Position numbers and translations under genes: made by a program. The notes under the pieces are model-generated. The model was not told the DNA's origin. It did not search any database and saw only the letters and a program-made list of their open reading frames with translations. This document shows positions 23,941 to 31,702 of a stretch of DNA of 64,000 nucleotides, piece after piece. Origin of the DNA: Streptomyces sp. LHD-70 (lineage in GTDB: Bacteria; Actinomycetota; Actinomycetes; Streptomycetales; Streptomycetaceae); contig NZ_JAVIFW010000007.1 in assembly GCF_031157275.1 (NCBI RefSeq), forward strand, positions 124,001-188,000. Reading direction: 5' to 3'. Each line of letters starts with the position of its first letter. Position 1 is the first letter of the stretch.

Positions 23941-24795
23941 TCAGCGGTCGTACGCGTCCAAGTACGCCTCCAGAGCCGCCAGGTCGTCCGTGTTGAGGTG
24001 GTCCACGTCGGCGGCGATCAGCTCGGACCAGACCGCGCCGCGCGCCTCACCCGGCTGATCCGGAGTGGCCCAGAAGCGGACCCGCTGCCCGCGCGCATGC
24101 GCCGTGCCGACGATTCGGTGCAGCTCGGCCCGCTCCGCGGCGGGCATCGGACCGACGCCCTGCCAGCTGAAGTTGGCGCCCCAGTTGTCGCTGATCAGCG
24201 GCATGAACGAGGCGTCCGCGGGGCCGCCGAGATCGGCCGAACGCCCGTCGTAGAACGCGTACCGCACGCGCTGCGCGGCCATCGGCTCACGCGCCGCCCG
24301 GTCCCCGGAGATCACCACGGTCACCGCTCCGCGCCGGACCCGCCCGTGGTCGTACGTGGTGAGCATGCGGCGGTACGGGCGCAGTCTGCGGTGGAGTTCG
24401 AGGTATGTGGCCACGCCCTCGTTCTTGAGGTCGACGAGGAGTTGAACGGGGCGGCGGTGGCCCGCGTACACCGAGCCGTGGTGGGCGCGGACACGGTCGA
24501 GGAGCGGGTCCAGGTAGAGGGACTCCAGGGTGCGCGCCGGGTCGAGTTGGCTCGGTTCGTGAGCGACGAGCAACTGGCCGTCGACGAGGAAGATGTCGGC
24601 CTCGACGCTGGTGAAGCGGTGGGCGAGCGCGTCGTGCAGGGGCCGGGTGTGCAGGTAGTCGTTGTGCGCGTGGGCGCGGCGCAGCGGGCGTTCGGTGTGG
24701 GCGGCCGCGCGCTGTGCGGGCAGGGCGACGGTGGCCGCCGTCGCGGCGAGAGCGGTGACGGCGGTGCGGCGCGTGAGGCGTATGAGGTGGTTCAT
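23941..24795 (-). CDS. Tat-exported phosphatidylinositol-PLC/glycerophosphodiesterase-like protein
   Basis: The protein has 284 residues from the ATG at 24795 behind a GGGAGA site. It has a twin-arginine signal (RLTRRTAVTALAATAATVAL) ending AQRAAA near residue 34. The mature domain begins RRAHAHNDYLHTRPL, where His-Asn-Asp with EADIFLVDG nearby form the catalytic barrel start of PI-PLC/GDPD-type phosphodiesterases. LLVDLKNEG continues the barrel and FWATPDQPG lies near the end. It resembles the AIM6/PI-PLC-like group whose substrate is uncertain. Secreted hydrolysis of a phosphodiester is likely. It is the last gene before the convergent gap with the small membrane protein. Confidence 0.78.
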   Translation of the reverse strand: MNHLIRLTRRTAVTALAATAATVALPAQRAAAHTERPLRRAHAHNDYLHTRPLHDALAHRFTSVEADIFLVDGQLLVAHEPSQLDPARTLESLYLDPLLDRVRAHHGSVYAGHRRPVQLLVDLKNEGVATYLELHRRLRPYRRMLTTYDHGRVRRGAVTVVISGDRAAREPMAAQRVRYAFYDGRSADLGGPADASFMPLISDNWGANFSWQGVGPMPAAERAELHRIVGTAHARGQRVRFWATPDQPGEARGAVWSELIAADVDHLNTDDLAALEAYLDAYDR

Positions 24796-24904
24796 GGGGG
24801 TCTCCCTGACGGCGACGACAACGGCGGCGTCAGGGAGTATGCGTCCCGTCCGGGCCCGAAGGGCAGTCCCCTGCAAGGGAGTTGGCGTGCTTGACGCCCA
24901 CGGT

Positions 24905-25591
24905 TCACTTGGTGAGGGAGGCCCCCAGGTCGCCCAGGTCGCCCAGGTCGCCCCACTGCACGGTGCGGTCGCACCACCGCTCCAGGAGTACGCGGTCGTG
25001 GCCCACGGCGAGCAGGCCCGCGCCGCTCTCCGCGCGGTACTCCTCGACGACGGCCACCAGCGCGGCCGTCGTGGACGCGTCCAGCATCGCCGTCATCTCG
25101 TCGCACACCAGCCAGCGGGGGCGGAGCACCAACGCGCGGGCCAGGCAGGCGCGTTGCAGCTGACCGTCGCTGACCTCGTGCGGGCGTCGGCCGAGCAGCT
25201 CGGCACCGAGGCCGACGCGAGCCGTCAACTCCCTTACGGTTTCCGCGACTTCAGCGGAACGTCCGTTGGCGCGCAGCGGTTCGGCGACCAGGTCGGCGAG
25301 GCGCAGGCGCGGGTCGGCGGAGAGCCGGGGCTGCTGGAAGACCACGCCGAACGCGGTGCGCTGGGCGCGCGGGGCACGGTGCCGCCAGCCGCCGGCCGCG
25401 GTGCCGTCGATGGTGACGCGGCCGGAGTCGGGCCGGTGCAGGAGGGCGGCGACCCGGGCGAGCGTGGACTTGCCGCAGCCGCTGGGGCCGAGCAGCCCGA
25501 CCGCCTCACCGGGGGCGACGGTCAGCGAGACCTCGCGGAACACGGGCGCGCGGCGCTCGTACCCGGCGGTGACGTCCTGGACTTCAAGCAC
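24905..25591 (-). CDS. nikE: Nickel ABC transporter ATP-binding protein
   Basis: The protein has 228 residues. The Walker A motif is GPSGCGKST at 35-43, the signature is VSDGQLQRA near 138 (the SDGQ variant common in this subgroup), and Walker B is WLVCDEMTAMLD near 160 with the catalytic Glu. The GTG start at 25591 has a GGAGG site and overlaps the end of nikD. As the second ATPase of a five-gene peptide/nickel-class importer it energises uptake together with nikD. Gln-rich peptide transport would be the alternative class function, but the Nur-like box in front of the operon favours nickel. The C-terminus carries three tandem GDL repeats (9-bp units). Confidence 0.82.
   Translation of the reverse strand: MLEVQDVTAGYERRAPVFREVSLTVAPGEAVGLLGPSGCGKSTLARVAALLHRPDSGRVTIDGTAAGGWRHRAPRAQRTAFGVVFQQPRLSADPRLRLADLVAEPLRANGRSAEVAETVRELTARVGLGAELLGRRPHEVSDGQLQRACLARALVLRPRWLVCDEMTAMLDASTTAALVAVVEEYRAESGAGLLAVGHDRVLLERWCDRTVQWGDLGDLGDLGASLTK
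24922..24950. repeat. Three tandem 9-bp repeats near the 3' end of nikE
   Basis: CGCCCAGGT-type units at 24922-24930, 24931-24939 and 24940-24948 encode Gly-Asp-Leu three times just before the last six residues of the protein. The period keeps the frame. Confidence 0.88.
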
Positions 25592-26549
25592 GCTGGGCCT
25601 CCAGGGCGTGGTGGCAGGCGACGCCGGCGTCGAGCGGCGGCAGCACCTCGCAGGCGTCGGTGGCGGAGGTGCAGCGTGGGGCGAAGGCGCATCCGTCGGG
25701 CAGGTCGACCAGCTCGGGCGGCAGGCCGGGGATGGGCGTGAACTCCCGCTCGGGCAGGGCGTTCAGCAGGCCGCGCGCGTACGGGTGGCGGGGGCCCGGC
25801 TCGCCGAAGAAGGCGCGGGCGTCGGCTTGTTCGACGATGCGGCCCGCGTACATGACGGCGATCCGGTCGGCGATGCGCTCGGCTGCCGCCAGGTCGTGGG
25901 TGATCATCAGCAGCGCGCGGGAGTCGCCCGTGTGCCGCTTCAGCTCGTCGACGGTGCGCTCCACCAGGTCCCGGTCGAGCCCGGTCGTCGGCTCGTCGGC
26001 GAGCAGCAGCGGGGCGTCGCCGATGAGGGCGAGTGCGGTGGCGGCGCGCTGGGCGAGGCCGCCGGAGAGTTCGTGCGGGTGCCGGTCGAGGTGGTCGGCG
26101 GGGAACGCGGCCCGCTCGGCCGCCGCCACCGCTGCCTTACGGATGTCCGGCCTCGGGGTGTCCGTCAACTCCCGTACGGTCTCCTCCAGTTGGGAGCGGA
26201 CCGTGCGTACGGGAGTGAGGTGCGCGGCGGGAGACTGCGGGACGAGACCGATGCGCCGTCCGCGCACCGTGCGGGCGAGGGTCTGCTCGTCGGCGCGCAG
26301 CAGGTCGATGCCGTCGAGCAGGGCGCTGCCCGCGGTCTCGGCGTTGCCGGGGAGCAGGCCGAGCAGCGCGGAGGCGAGCACGGACTTGCCGCAGCCGCTC
26401 TCCCCGACGAGGGCCAGGCACTCCCCCGGGGCGAGCTCGAAGTGCGCGTCGCTGACGGCCCGTACGAAGGTGTCGCCGCGCATCCGGAAGCGTACGGAGA
26501 GGCCCTGCACGGACAGAACCGGTGCCGAGGTGGTCGTCGGGGTACTCAC
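25584..26549 (-). CDS. nikD: Nickel ABC transporter ATP-binding protein
   Basis: The protein has 321 residues from a GTG overlapping the stop of the permease gene. Walker A is GESGCGKS near residue 45, the signature LSGGLAQRA near 165, and Walker B LLLADEPTTGLD near 185. The C-terminal oligopeptide/nickel ABC extension follows with HPYARGLLNALP and the Cys-containing CAFAPRCTSATDACEV near 290. Proteins of the OppD/DppD/NikD group have this tail. It pairs with nikE as a heterodimeric ATPase. Confidence 0.85.
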   Translation of the reverse strand: MSTPTTTSAPVLSVQGLSVRFRMRGDTFVRAVSDAHFELAPGECLALVGESGCGKSVLASALLGLLPGNAETAGSALLDGIDLLRADEQTLARTVRGRRIGLVPQSPAAHLTPVRTVRSQLEETVRELTDTPRPDIRKAAVAAAERAAFPADHLDRHPHELSGGLAQRAATALALIGDAPLLLADEPTTGLDRDLVERTVDELKRHTGDSRALLMITHDLAAAERIADRIAVMYAGRIVEQADARAFFGEPGPRHPYARGLLNALPEREFTPIPGLPPELVDLPDGCAFAPRCTSATDACEVLPPLDAGVACHHALEAQRA

Positions 26550-27448
26550 AGCATCAGCTCCGATCGGCGGCGGGGGTTGAGTCGCTCCCGCCAGGCGCCC
26601 GCGAGCCCGGCGATGGCCAGGGTGGGGACGATGATGAAGAGGCCGGGGAACAGCGTCGGCCACCAGTCGCCGACGAGCAGCGAGCTGCGGGCCGCCTGTA
26701 CGAGGGTGCCGAGGCTGGCCTGGTGCGTGGGCAGGCCGAGGCCGAGGAAGGACAGTGCGGACTCGTGCCAGATGGCGTGCGGCACCATCAGGACCGCGGC
26801 GAGCCCGGCCTGCGGCAGCACGCCCGGCAGCAGATGGCGCACGGCGACCCGCCACCGGGACGCGCCGCCGGAGATCGCGGCGTCGACGTACGGCCGGGAG
26901 CGCAGCGAGAGCACCTCGGAGCGGACGATGCGGGCCGTGGACAGCCAGTGGGTGAGCGCCACGGAGATCACCACGGGCCAGACGCCGGGCGTGAACATCG
27001 CGACGATGAAGATGCCGAGCAGCAGGTGCGGCACGGACGAGAACAGGTCGACGAGGCGCATCACGACCCGGTCGAACCAGCCGCCCGCGGCAGCCGCGGC
27101 GGCGCCGACCGCCGTGCCGATGACGGTGGCCACGACGGCGGCGACGACTCCGACGAGCAGCGAGACGCGCAGCCCGTACACGCAGCGGAGCAGCAGGTCA
27201 CGGCCCACGTCGTCGGTGCCGAAGGGGTGCGCCGGGGACGGCGGCTGCAGCTTGGCGGCGAGGTCCACGGCCTGTTCGTCGAGCTGCACGAGCGGCGGCA
27301 CGACCAGGACGGCGAGGACGACGAGCGCGACGATCACGGCGGAGCTGCGCACCCGCCACGCGCGCGTGGAGCGGCGTTCGACACCTGCGCGGCGCCATGC
27401 GACCGGCGCGGTCTTGGCGGAGTCAGCCGTCTTGGTGGCCTCAGCCAT
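26546..27448 (-). CDS. nikC: Nickel ABC transporter permease
   Basis: The protein has 300 residues. One helix near residue 40 is followed by a periplasmic loop HPFGTDDVGRDLL, the hallmark of the DppC/NikC group, and five more helices. The coupling EAA-type loop is RPYVDAAISGGASRWRVAVR near 195, and GLPTHQASLGTLVQAA lies near 250. It overlaps nikB by eight bases and nikD by four, so all five genes are one transcript. The specificity is not in this subunit. Confidence 0.85.
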   Translation of the reverse strand: MAEATKTADSAKTAPVAWRRAGVERRSTRAWRVRSSAVIVALVVLAVLVVPPLVQLDEQAVDLAAKLQPPSPAHPFGTDDVGRDLLLRCVYGLRVSLLVGVVAAVVATVIGTAVGAAAAAAGGWFDRVVMRLVDLFSSVPHLLLGIFIVAMFTPGVWPVVISVALTHWLSTARIVRSEVLSLRSRPYVDAAISGGASRWRVAVRHLLPGVLPQAGLAAVLMVPHAIWHESALSFLGLGLPTHQASLGTLVQAARSSLLVGDWWPTLFPGLFIIVPTLAIAGLAGAWRERLNPRRRSELML

Positions 27449-28406
27449 CGAATCCCACCCTCGGGTCGGCGAGTCCGTACAGGAGGTCGGAGAGCAGGTT
27501 GCCGAGCAGCACCGCGATCGTGGCGAGCACGGTCAGCGCGGCGAGCAGCGGGAAGTCCACGGAGGTGGCGGCCTGCACGGTGGCGGCGGCGATGCCGGGC
27601 CAGCTGAACACGGTCTCCACGAGCAGCGCGCCCGTGATGAGTTCGGGCACGCGGGAGCCGATCAGGGTGAGCACGGGGAGCAGCCCGGAGCGCAGGGCGT
27701 GCCCGAGGAGCACGGTCCGCGCGGCGAGCCCGCGCGCGCGGGCGCCGCGCACCGGGTCCTCCTCCAGGGCGTCGGCCACGCCCTGGCGTACGTAGAGCAC
27801 GAACCAGGGCAGCTGCGAGATCGCCAGGACGGCCGCGGGAAGGACGAGATGGCGGGCGACCTGGTCGAAGGTGACCGTGGCCGATCCGGTGTCGGTGAGT
27901 CCGCCCGCGGGCAGGACGCCCAGCTTGAGCGCGAAGAGCCACATGGCGAGCAGCCCGAGCCAGAACGGCGGGGCCGCTTCCAGGGTGTACGCGAGGGAGG
28001 TGATCCCCCGGTCGAACCAGCCGCCGCGGCGACGGGCGGCGAGCACGCCGAGGGCGGTGCCGAGCAGCACGGCCACGGCGAACGCGACGGAGGCGAGCAG
28101 CACGGACCAGCCGAGCCGCTCCCCGATGACCTGGGCGACGGGCTGGCGGAGCACCGCCGAGTCGCCGAGGTCCCCGCTGACGGCGTGGGTCAGCCACTCC
28201 CACCAGCGGGTGACGAGAGGCTGGTCCACGCCGAGGTTGGCGCGCAGCTGGTCGAGGTTCTCCTGCGAGGCGGTGAGCCCGGCGGTGCCCGCGTACGCCT
28301 TGACGGGGTCGAAGGGCGAGGCCGCGGCGACGGCGAAGACGCCGAACGTCACGGCGAGCAGGACGGGCACGGCGAACAGGGCCCGCCGTGCCGTCATGCG
28401 CGCCAT
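27441..28406 (-). CDS. nikB: Nickel ABC transporter permease
   Basis: The protein has 321 residues. It has the DppB/NikB plan: helix 1 (RRALFAVPVLLAVTFGVFAV), a long external loop with NLGVDQPLVTRWWEWL near 75, five further helices, and the EAA-type loop EEDPVRGARARGLAART near 200. The start is the ATG at 28406 (MARM); the ATG nine bases downstream is also possible, and neither has a strong ribosome site. It forms the membrane channel with nikC. Confidence 0.83.
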   Translation of the reverse strand: MARMTARRALFAVPVLLAVTFGVFAVAAASPFDPVKAYAGTAGLTASQENLDQLRANLGVDQPLVTRWWEWLTHAVSGDLGDSAVLRQPVAQVIGERLGWSVLLASVAFAVAVLLGTALGVLAARRRGGWFDRGITSLAYTLEAAPPFWLGLLAMWLFALKLGVLPAGGLTDTGSATVTFDQVARHLVLPAAVLAISQLPWFVLYVRQGVADALEEDPVRGARARGLAARTVLLGHALRSGLLPVLTLIGSRVPELITGALLVETVFSWPGIAAATVQAATSVDFPLLAALTVLATIAVLLGNLLSDLLYGLADPRVGFDG

Positions 28407-28438
28407 CGGCCCCCAAGGGATCTTGGCGGTACGGGAGT

Positions 28439-30046
28439 TCACTTCTTCGGCTGCCAGTCCTCGACGTTCCACCAGGGGCCGGAGGCGAGGCCGTGGTCGT
28501 GCGGCTCGACCTGGGTGGTGAGGTCGCCGAAGCGCTCGTCCACCACGTACAGGTGGTCGATGTGCGTGAGGAAGGTGTAGCCCGGGTTCTTCACCAGCTC
28601 GCGCTGGATGGTGTCGTACGCGGCCTTGCGCTTGCCCTTGTCGTCGGTCTTGCGGCCGTCCTGGAGGGCCTTGTCGACGGCCGGGTTGTCGTACCAGGCC
28701 ATGTTGTTGAAGCCGTCACCGGCGAGCTTCGACTCCAGGAGCGTGTACTGGTCGAAGTCGGGGTCGGCCGGGGAGCCGCCGCCCGCGAGGACCGCGTCGG
28801 TCTTCATCTTCGGCTCGATGACCTCCCAGGTGCCGGCCTGCACCTTGGCCTCGATGCCGGCCTTCTTGGCGTCGGAGGCGTAGGCGAGGGCGTGGTCCTG
28901 GCGGAGCTTGTCGCCGGAGAGGTACCAGAGCGGGAAGGAGGCGCGGACGCCGTCCTTCTCCCGGATCCCGTCCTTGCCCTTCTTCCACCCGGCGTCGTCG
29001 AGGATCCGCTCGGCCTTCTTCAGGTCGTGCTTTCGCTCGGTGCCCTGGGTGAACCACTCGCTGTCGGTGGGCACGGGCCCGTAGGCCTCCTTGCCCTCGC
29101 CGTAGAGGATGGAGTCGACCATCGCCTTGCGGTCAACGGCGACGTCCAGGGCGCGGCGGATGCCGGTGTCACCGGTGACCTTGTTGTGCGTGGGCAGGGT
29201 CACGAGCCGGTAGTCGAAGCTCTTGGCGGTGTACGTCTTCTTCCCGGTCTCGCCCTTGAAGCCCTTGGCCAGGTTGGGCGGCAGGATCGCGCCGTCGAGG
29301 TCGCCGGAGCGCAGCCGGGTGGCGCGGACGTCGTCGTCCTTGATGATCGCCATGGTGAAGTTCTTGACCTTCGGCTCGCCGCCCCAGTAGTCGGGGTTGG
29401 CCTTGAAGGTGAGCTTCTCGCCCTTGGACCACTTGACCAGCTCGTACGGCCCGGTGCCGATCGGCTTGGTGGTGAACGGCCCGCTGTTCACGTCCTGCTT
29501 TCCGGCCACGTGCTCGGGCGCGATGGGCAGCACGGTCCGCTCGGCGAACGGGGCGTAGGGGTACTTGAGATGAAAGACGACTGTGTCTGCGGCGGCCCCA
29601 CCCTTGGCCTCGACGGACTTCAGGGCGTCCAGCTCGGTCTTGGAGGCGTTGTTGGTCTTCTTGTCGAGGATGGTCTCGTACGTGAAGACGACGTCCTTCG
29701 CGGTGAACGGCTTGCCGTCGGAGAACTTCACGCCCTTGCGGAGCTTGTACGTGTAGGTCTTGCCGTCCTCGGAGACCTCGGGCAGGTCCGCGGCGAGGGC
29801 GGGCTTGAGCTCCATGTTCGCGTCGTGCGTGAGCAGCCCGTCGAAGATCTTGGAGTTGCCGTCCTTGCCGTAGCCGAGGAGCGGGCTGAGGCTGTCGGGC
29901 TCATACGCGATGCCGACGACGGCGGAGCCCTTCGCGCCGCCCGCACCAGCGCCGCCGCTCGGCGCGGAGCAGGCCGAGGCGGCCAGTGCCAGCGCGGTGA
30001 CCGCGGCCAGCGCACCGCCCGCGGTGCGTATCGATCGGGCCGTCAT
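28439..30046 (-). CDS. nikA: Nickel-binding lipoprotein of an ABC importer
   Basis: The protein has 535 residues from the ATG at 30046, with AGGGGAG six bases upstream. The lipoprotein signal ends at the lipobox LAASAC. The mature domain is the family-5 peptide/nickel binding fold: YEPDSLSPLLGYG at the start, LRKGVKFSDGKPFTAKDVVF near 110, and IGTGPYELVKWSKGEK near 195. Family-5 proteins bind peptides, nickel complexes or sugars. The choice of nickel rests on the Nur-like box 30 bases upstream and on the known Nur-controlled nikABCDE of S. coelicolor. The order nikA-B-C-D-E is complete. Confidence 0.82.
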   Translation of the reverse strand: MTARSIRTAGGALAAVTALALAASACSAPSGGAGAGGAKGSAVVGIAYEPDSLSPLLGYGKDGNSKIFDGLLTHDANMELKPALAADLPEVSEDGKTYTYKLRKGVKFSDGKPFTAKDVVFTYETILDKKTNNASKTELDALKSVEAKGGAAADTVVFHLKYPYAPFAERTVLPIAPEHVAGKQDVNSGPFTTKPIGTGPYELVKWSKGEKLTFKANPDYWGGEPKVKNFTMAIIKDDDVRATRLRSGDLDGAILPPNLAKGFKGETGKKTYTAKSFDYRLVTLPTHNKVTGDTGIRRALDVAVDRKAMVDSILYGEGKEAYGPVPTDSEWFTQGTERKHDLKKAERILDDAGWKKGKDGIREKDGVRASFPLWYLSGDKLRQDHALAYASDAKKAGIEAKVQAGTWEVIEPKMKTDAVLAGGGSPADPDFDQYTLLESKLAGDGFNNMAWYDNPAVDKALQDGRKTDDKGKRKAAYDTIQRELVKNPGYTFLTHIDHLYVVDERFGDLTTQVEPHDHGLASGPWWNVEDWQPKK

Positions 30047-30075
30047 GGCCACTCCCCTGTTCAAGATCGGCTGTT

Positions 30076-30094
30076 ATTGCGAACGGCTCGCAAT
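30076..30094. promoter_or_regulatory. Nur-like box upstream of nikA
   Basis: ATTGCGA, five bases, TCGCAAT: a perfect 7-bp dyad. Its core TTGCGA-N5-TCGCAA closely fits the S. coelicolor Nur consensus TTGCAA-N5-TTGCAA, with one changed base in each half. Nur is a Fur-family repressor that shuts off nickel uptake when Ni is sufficient. The position 30 bases before the nikA start is right for promoter occlusion. Confidence 0.75.
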
Positions 30095-30194
30095 TATGCC
30101 GTACGGGGGAAGAGGGCAGGTCGGCGCCTGCGCGCGGTACGTTTCATCTTCGCTTGATCTTCGCCGGCACCTCGCACAGCTCCAGGGGGACACC

Positions 30195-30470
30195 GTGACC
30201 GACCGCACACCAGCAGAGCCCACGCGCGGGCCCGTGACCCGGGACCGCAACCCGCTGGAGTACTGGGCCCGCACGGCGGCCGCCCCGGAGCCTGAGCGCA
30301 CCCCGGCCCCCGCGACCCCACTCCCGCCGGCGGCGGCCGAGGCGCAGCAGCAGCTTCTGGAGGCGATCACGCGGGCGGCGTCCGCGGTGGATGGGGCGGA
30401 GCCGGGGGTGGCGGAGGAGCTGGAGCGGTTGGCCCGGGCGTACGCACTGGTGACGCAGGGGCGGGCGTAA
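30195..30470 (+). CDS. Small hypothetical protein, Pro/Ala-rich with a C-terminal helix
   Basis: The protein has 91 residues from a GTG at 30195 behind AGGGGGA. The first half (TRGPVTRDRNPLEYWARTAA) is polar and followed by a Pro/Ala linker. The second half predicts a helical segment (EAQQQLLEAITRAASAVDG, EELERLARAYALVTQGR). It has no membrane segment or known domain. It is divergent from nikA with the Nur-like box between, but may not share its control. A terminator follows directly. It is likely a genuine small Streptomyces protein of unknown role. Confidence 0.6.
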   Translation: MTDRTPAEPTRGPVTRDRNPLEYWARTAAAPEPERTPAPATPLPPAAAEAQQQLLEAITRAASAVDGAEPGVAEELERLARAYALVTQGRA

Positions 30471-30480
30471 CCCACACCCC

Positions 30481-30566
30481 CCGGGGCTCCGCCCCGGACC
30501 CCGTATCGCGCTGAGGCGCTCGCCCTCGATCGCCGGACGGCCTGAAAGATCAACCCGTCCGGCGAT
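30481..30566. terminator. Double hairpin between convergent genes
   Basis: First stem CCGGGGC-TCC-GCCCCGG at 30481-30497, then a 12-bp perfect stem (ATCGCCGGACGG at 30529-30540 with 30555-30566). Both are forms of hairpins found all over Streptomyces chromosomes. They end the small gene on the plus strand and the acyl-CoA dehydrogenase operon on the minus strand. Confidence 0.8.
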
Positions 30567-30580
30567 TGAGGAGCGGGGCC

Positions 30581-31702
30581 CTACGGCGCCCCCAACCCCA
30601 CCAGCTCCGCGATCGCCTCGCGATGCCGCCCCGCCGAGCCGAGACCCACCGCATCCGCCTTGGCCCGCTTCAGGTACAGGTGCACCGGGTGCTCCCACGT
30701 CATGCCGATGCCGCCGTGCAGCTGCAACGCCTCCTCGGCGGCGTGGACGGCGACCGGGGAGCAGTAGGCCTGGGCCAGGGACGCCGCCAGCGGGGACTCC
30801 TCGCTCGAAGTGGCCAGCGCGTCCGCCGCGTTGCGGGCCGCCGCGCGGGCGTTCACCGTCTCCAGCCAGAGGTCGGCGAGGCGGTGCTTGAGGGACTGGA
30901 AGGAGCCGACGGGGCGGTTGAACTGGTGCCGGTCGCGGGTGTACGCGACGGTTTCCGTCAAGCACCAGTCGGCGACGCCGAGTTGCTCGGAGGCGAGCAG
31001 TGCGGCTCCGGCCCGCAGACCACGTCGTACGGGCCCGTCCGCGTCCGATGCGAGGGCGGGACCCGAGGCGGCGCCGTCCAGTTCGATGTCGGCGAGCGGC
31101 CGGGTCAGGTCGAAGGACGTGCGCGGGGTGACCGTGACGCCTTCGGCGTCGGCGGCGACCGCGTACAGGCCGTCCTCCGCGGCGACGAGCAGCACGTCGG
31201 CGACCGCCGCGTCCGCGACCGCCGCGATCCGCCCGTGCAGCCGGCCGTCGGCCGAGCGGCGCACCCGGGCGAACGGGGCGCGCGGCGCGGTCACGAACGG
31301 CACGGCGAGCGCTCCGACAGACCGTCCGTTCGCCAACTCCTCCAGGAGAGAAGCGACTTGGGTACCGCCACGCTGGTCGGTCGCGCAGCCGAGCAGCGTC
31401 TCCGTGGCGATCACTGCGCTGCTCAGATACGGCACGGGCGCCACGGCCCGCCCCAGCTCCTCAAGGACCACGGCCGCCTCACGGTGCGTGGCGCCCTGAC
31501 CGCCGAGCTTCTCCGGTACGAGGAGTCCGGCGAGGCCCATCTCCGTCGCGAGGGTCTTCCACAGCTCGCGGTCGTGCGGCTCGTCGGTCTCGATCCGGGC
31601 GAGGACGGCGGCCGTGGTGCAGTGGTCGGTCAGCACATCCCGTACCGCCGAGCGGAGTTCGTCCTCGGTCTCCGAGTAGAGGAGGTCCACAGAGGTGCTC
31701 AC
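30581..31702 (-). CDS. Acyl-CoA dehydrogenase
   Basis: The protein has 373 residues from a GTG overlapping the stop of the neighbouring dehydrogenase gene. It has the helical N-terminal domain (KLGGQGATHREAAVVLEELG near 65), a reduced middle beta domain, and the C-terminal helices with RDHQFNRPVGSFQSLKHRLAD near 240 and LQLHGGIGMTWEHPVHLYLK near 340. The usual catalytic Glu is not evident in the last segment. Such pairs often form heteromeric flavin dehydrogenases acting on steroid or branched side-chain CoA esters; the adjacent, overlapping paralogue supports this. Substrate is not predictable. Confidence 0.85.
   Translation of the reverse strand: MSTSVDLLYSETEDELRSAVRDVLTDHCTTAAVLARIETDEPHDRELWKTLATEMGLAGLLVPEKLGGQGATHREAAVVLEELGRAVAPVPYLSSAVIATETLLGCATDQRGGTQVASLLEELANGRSVGALAVPFVTAPRAPFARVRRSADGRLHGRIAAVADAAVADVLLVAAEDGLYAVAADAEGVTVTPRTSFDLTRPLADIELDGAASGPALASDADGPVRRGLRAGAALLASEQLGVADWCLTETVAYTRDRHQFNRPVGSFQSLKHRLADLWLETVNARAAARNAADALATSSEESPLAASLAQAYCSPVAVHAAEEALQLHGGIGMTWEHPVHLYLKRAKADAVGLGSAGRHREAIAELVGLGAP

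Noticed and set aside
25266..28580. 1104-codon plus-strand open frame opposite the nik operon
   Set aside because: No recognisable domain, and it covers four well-supported minus-strand genes.
24905..30046. nik operon considered as a dipeptide importer
   Set aside because: Possible by sequence alone, but the Nur-like dyad and gene order favour nickel.
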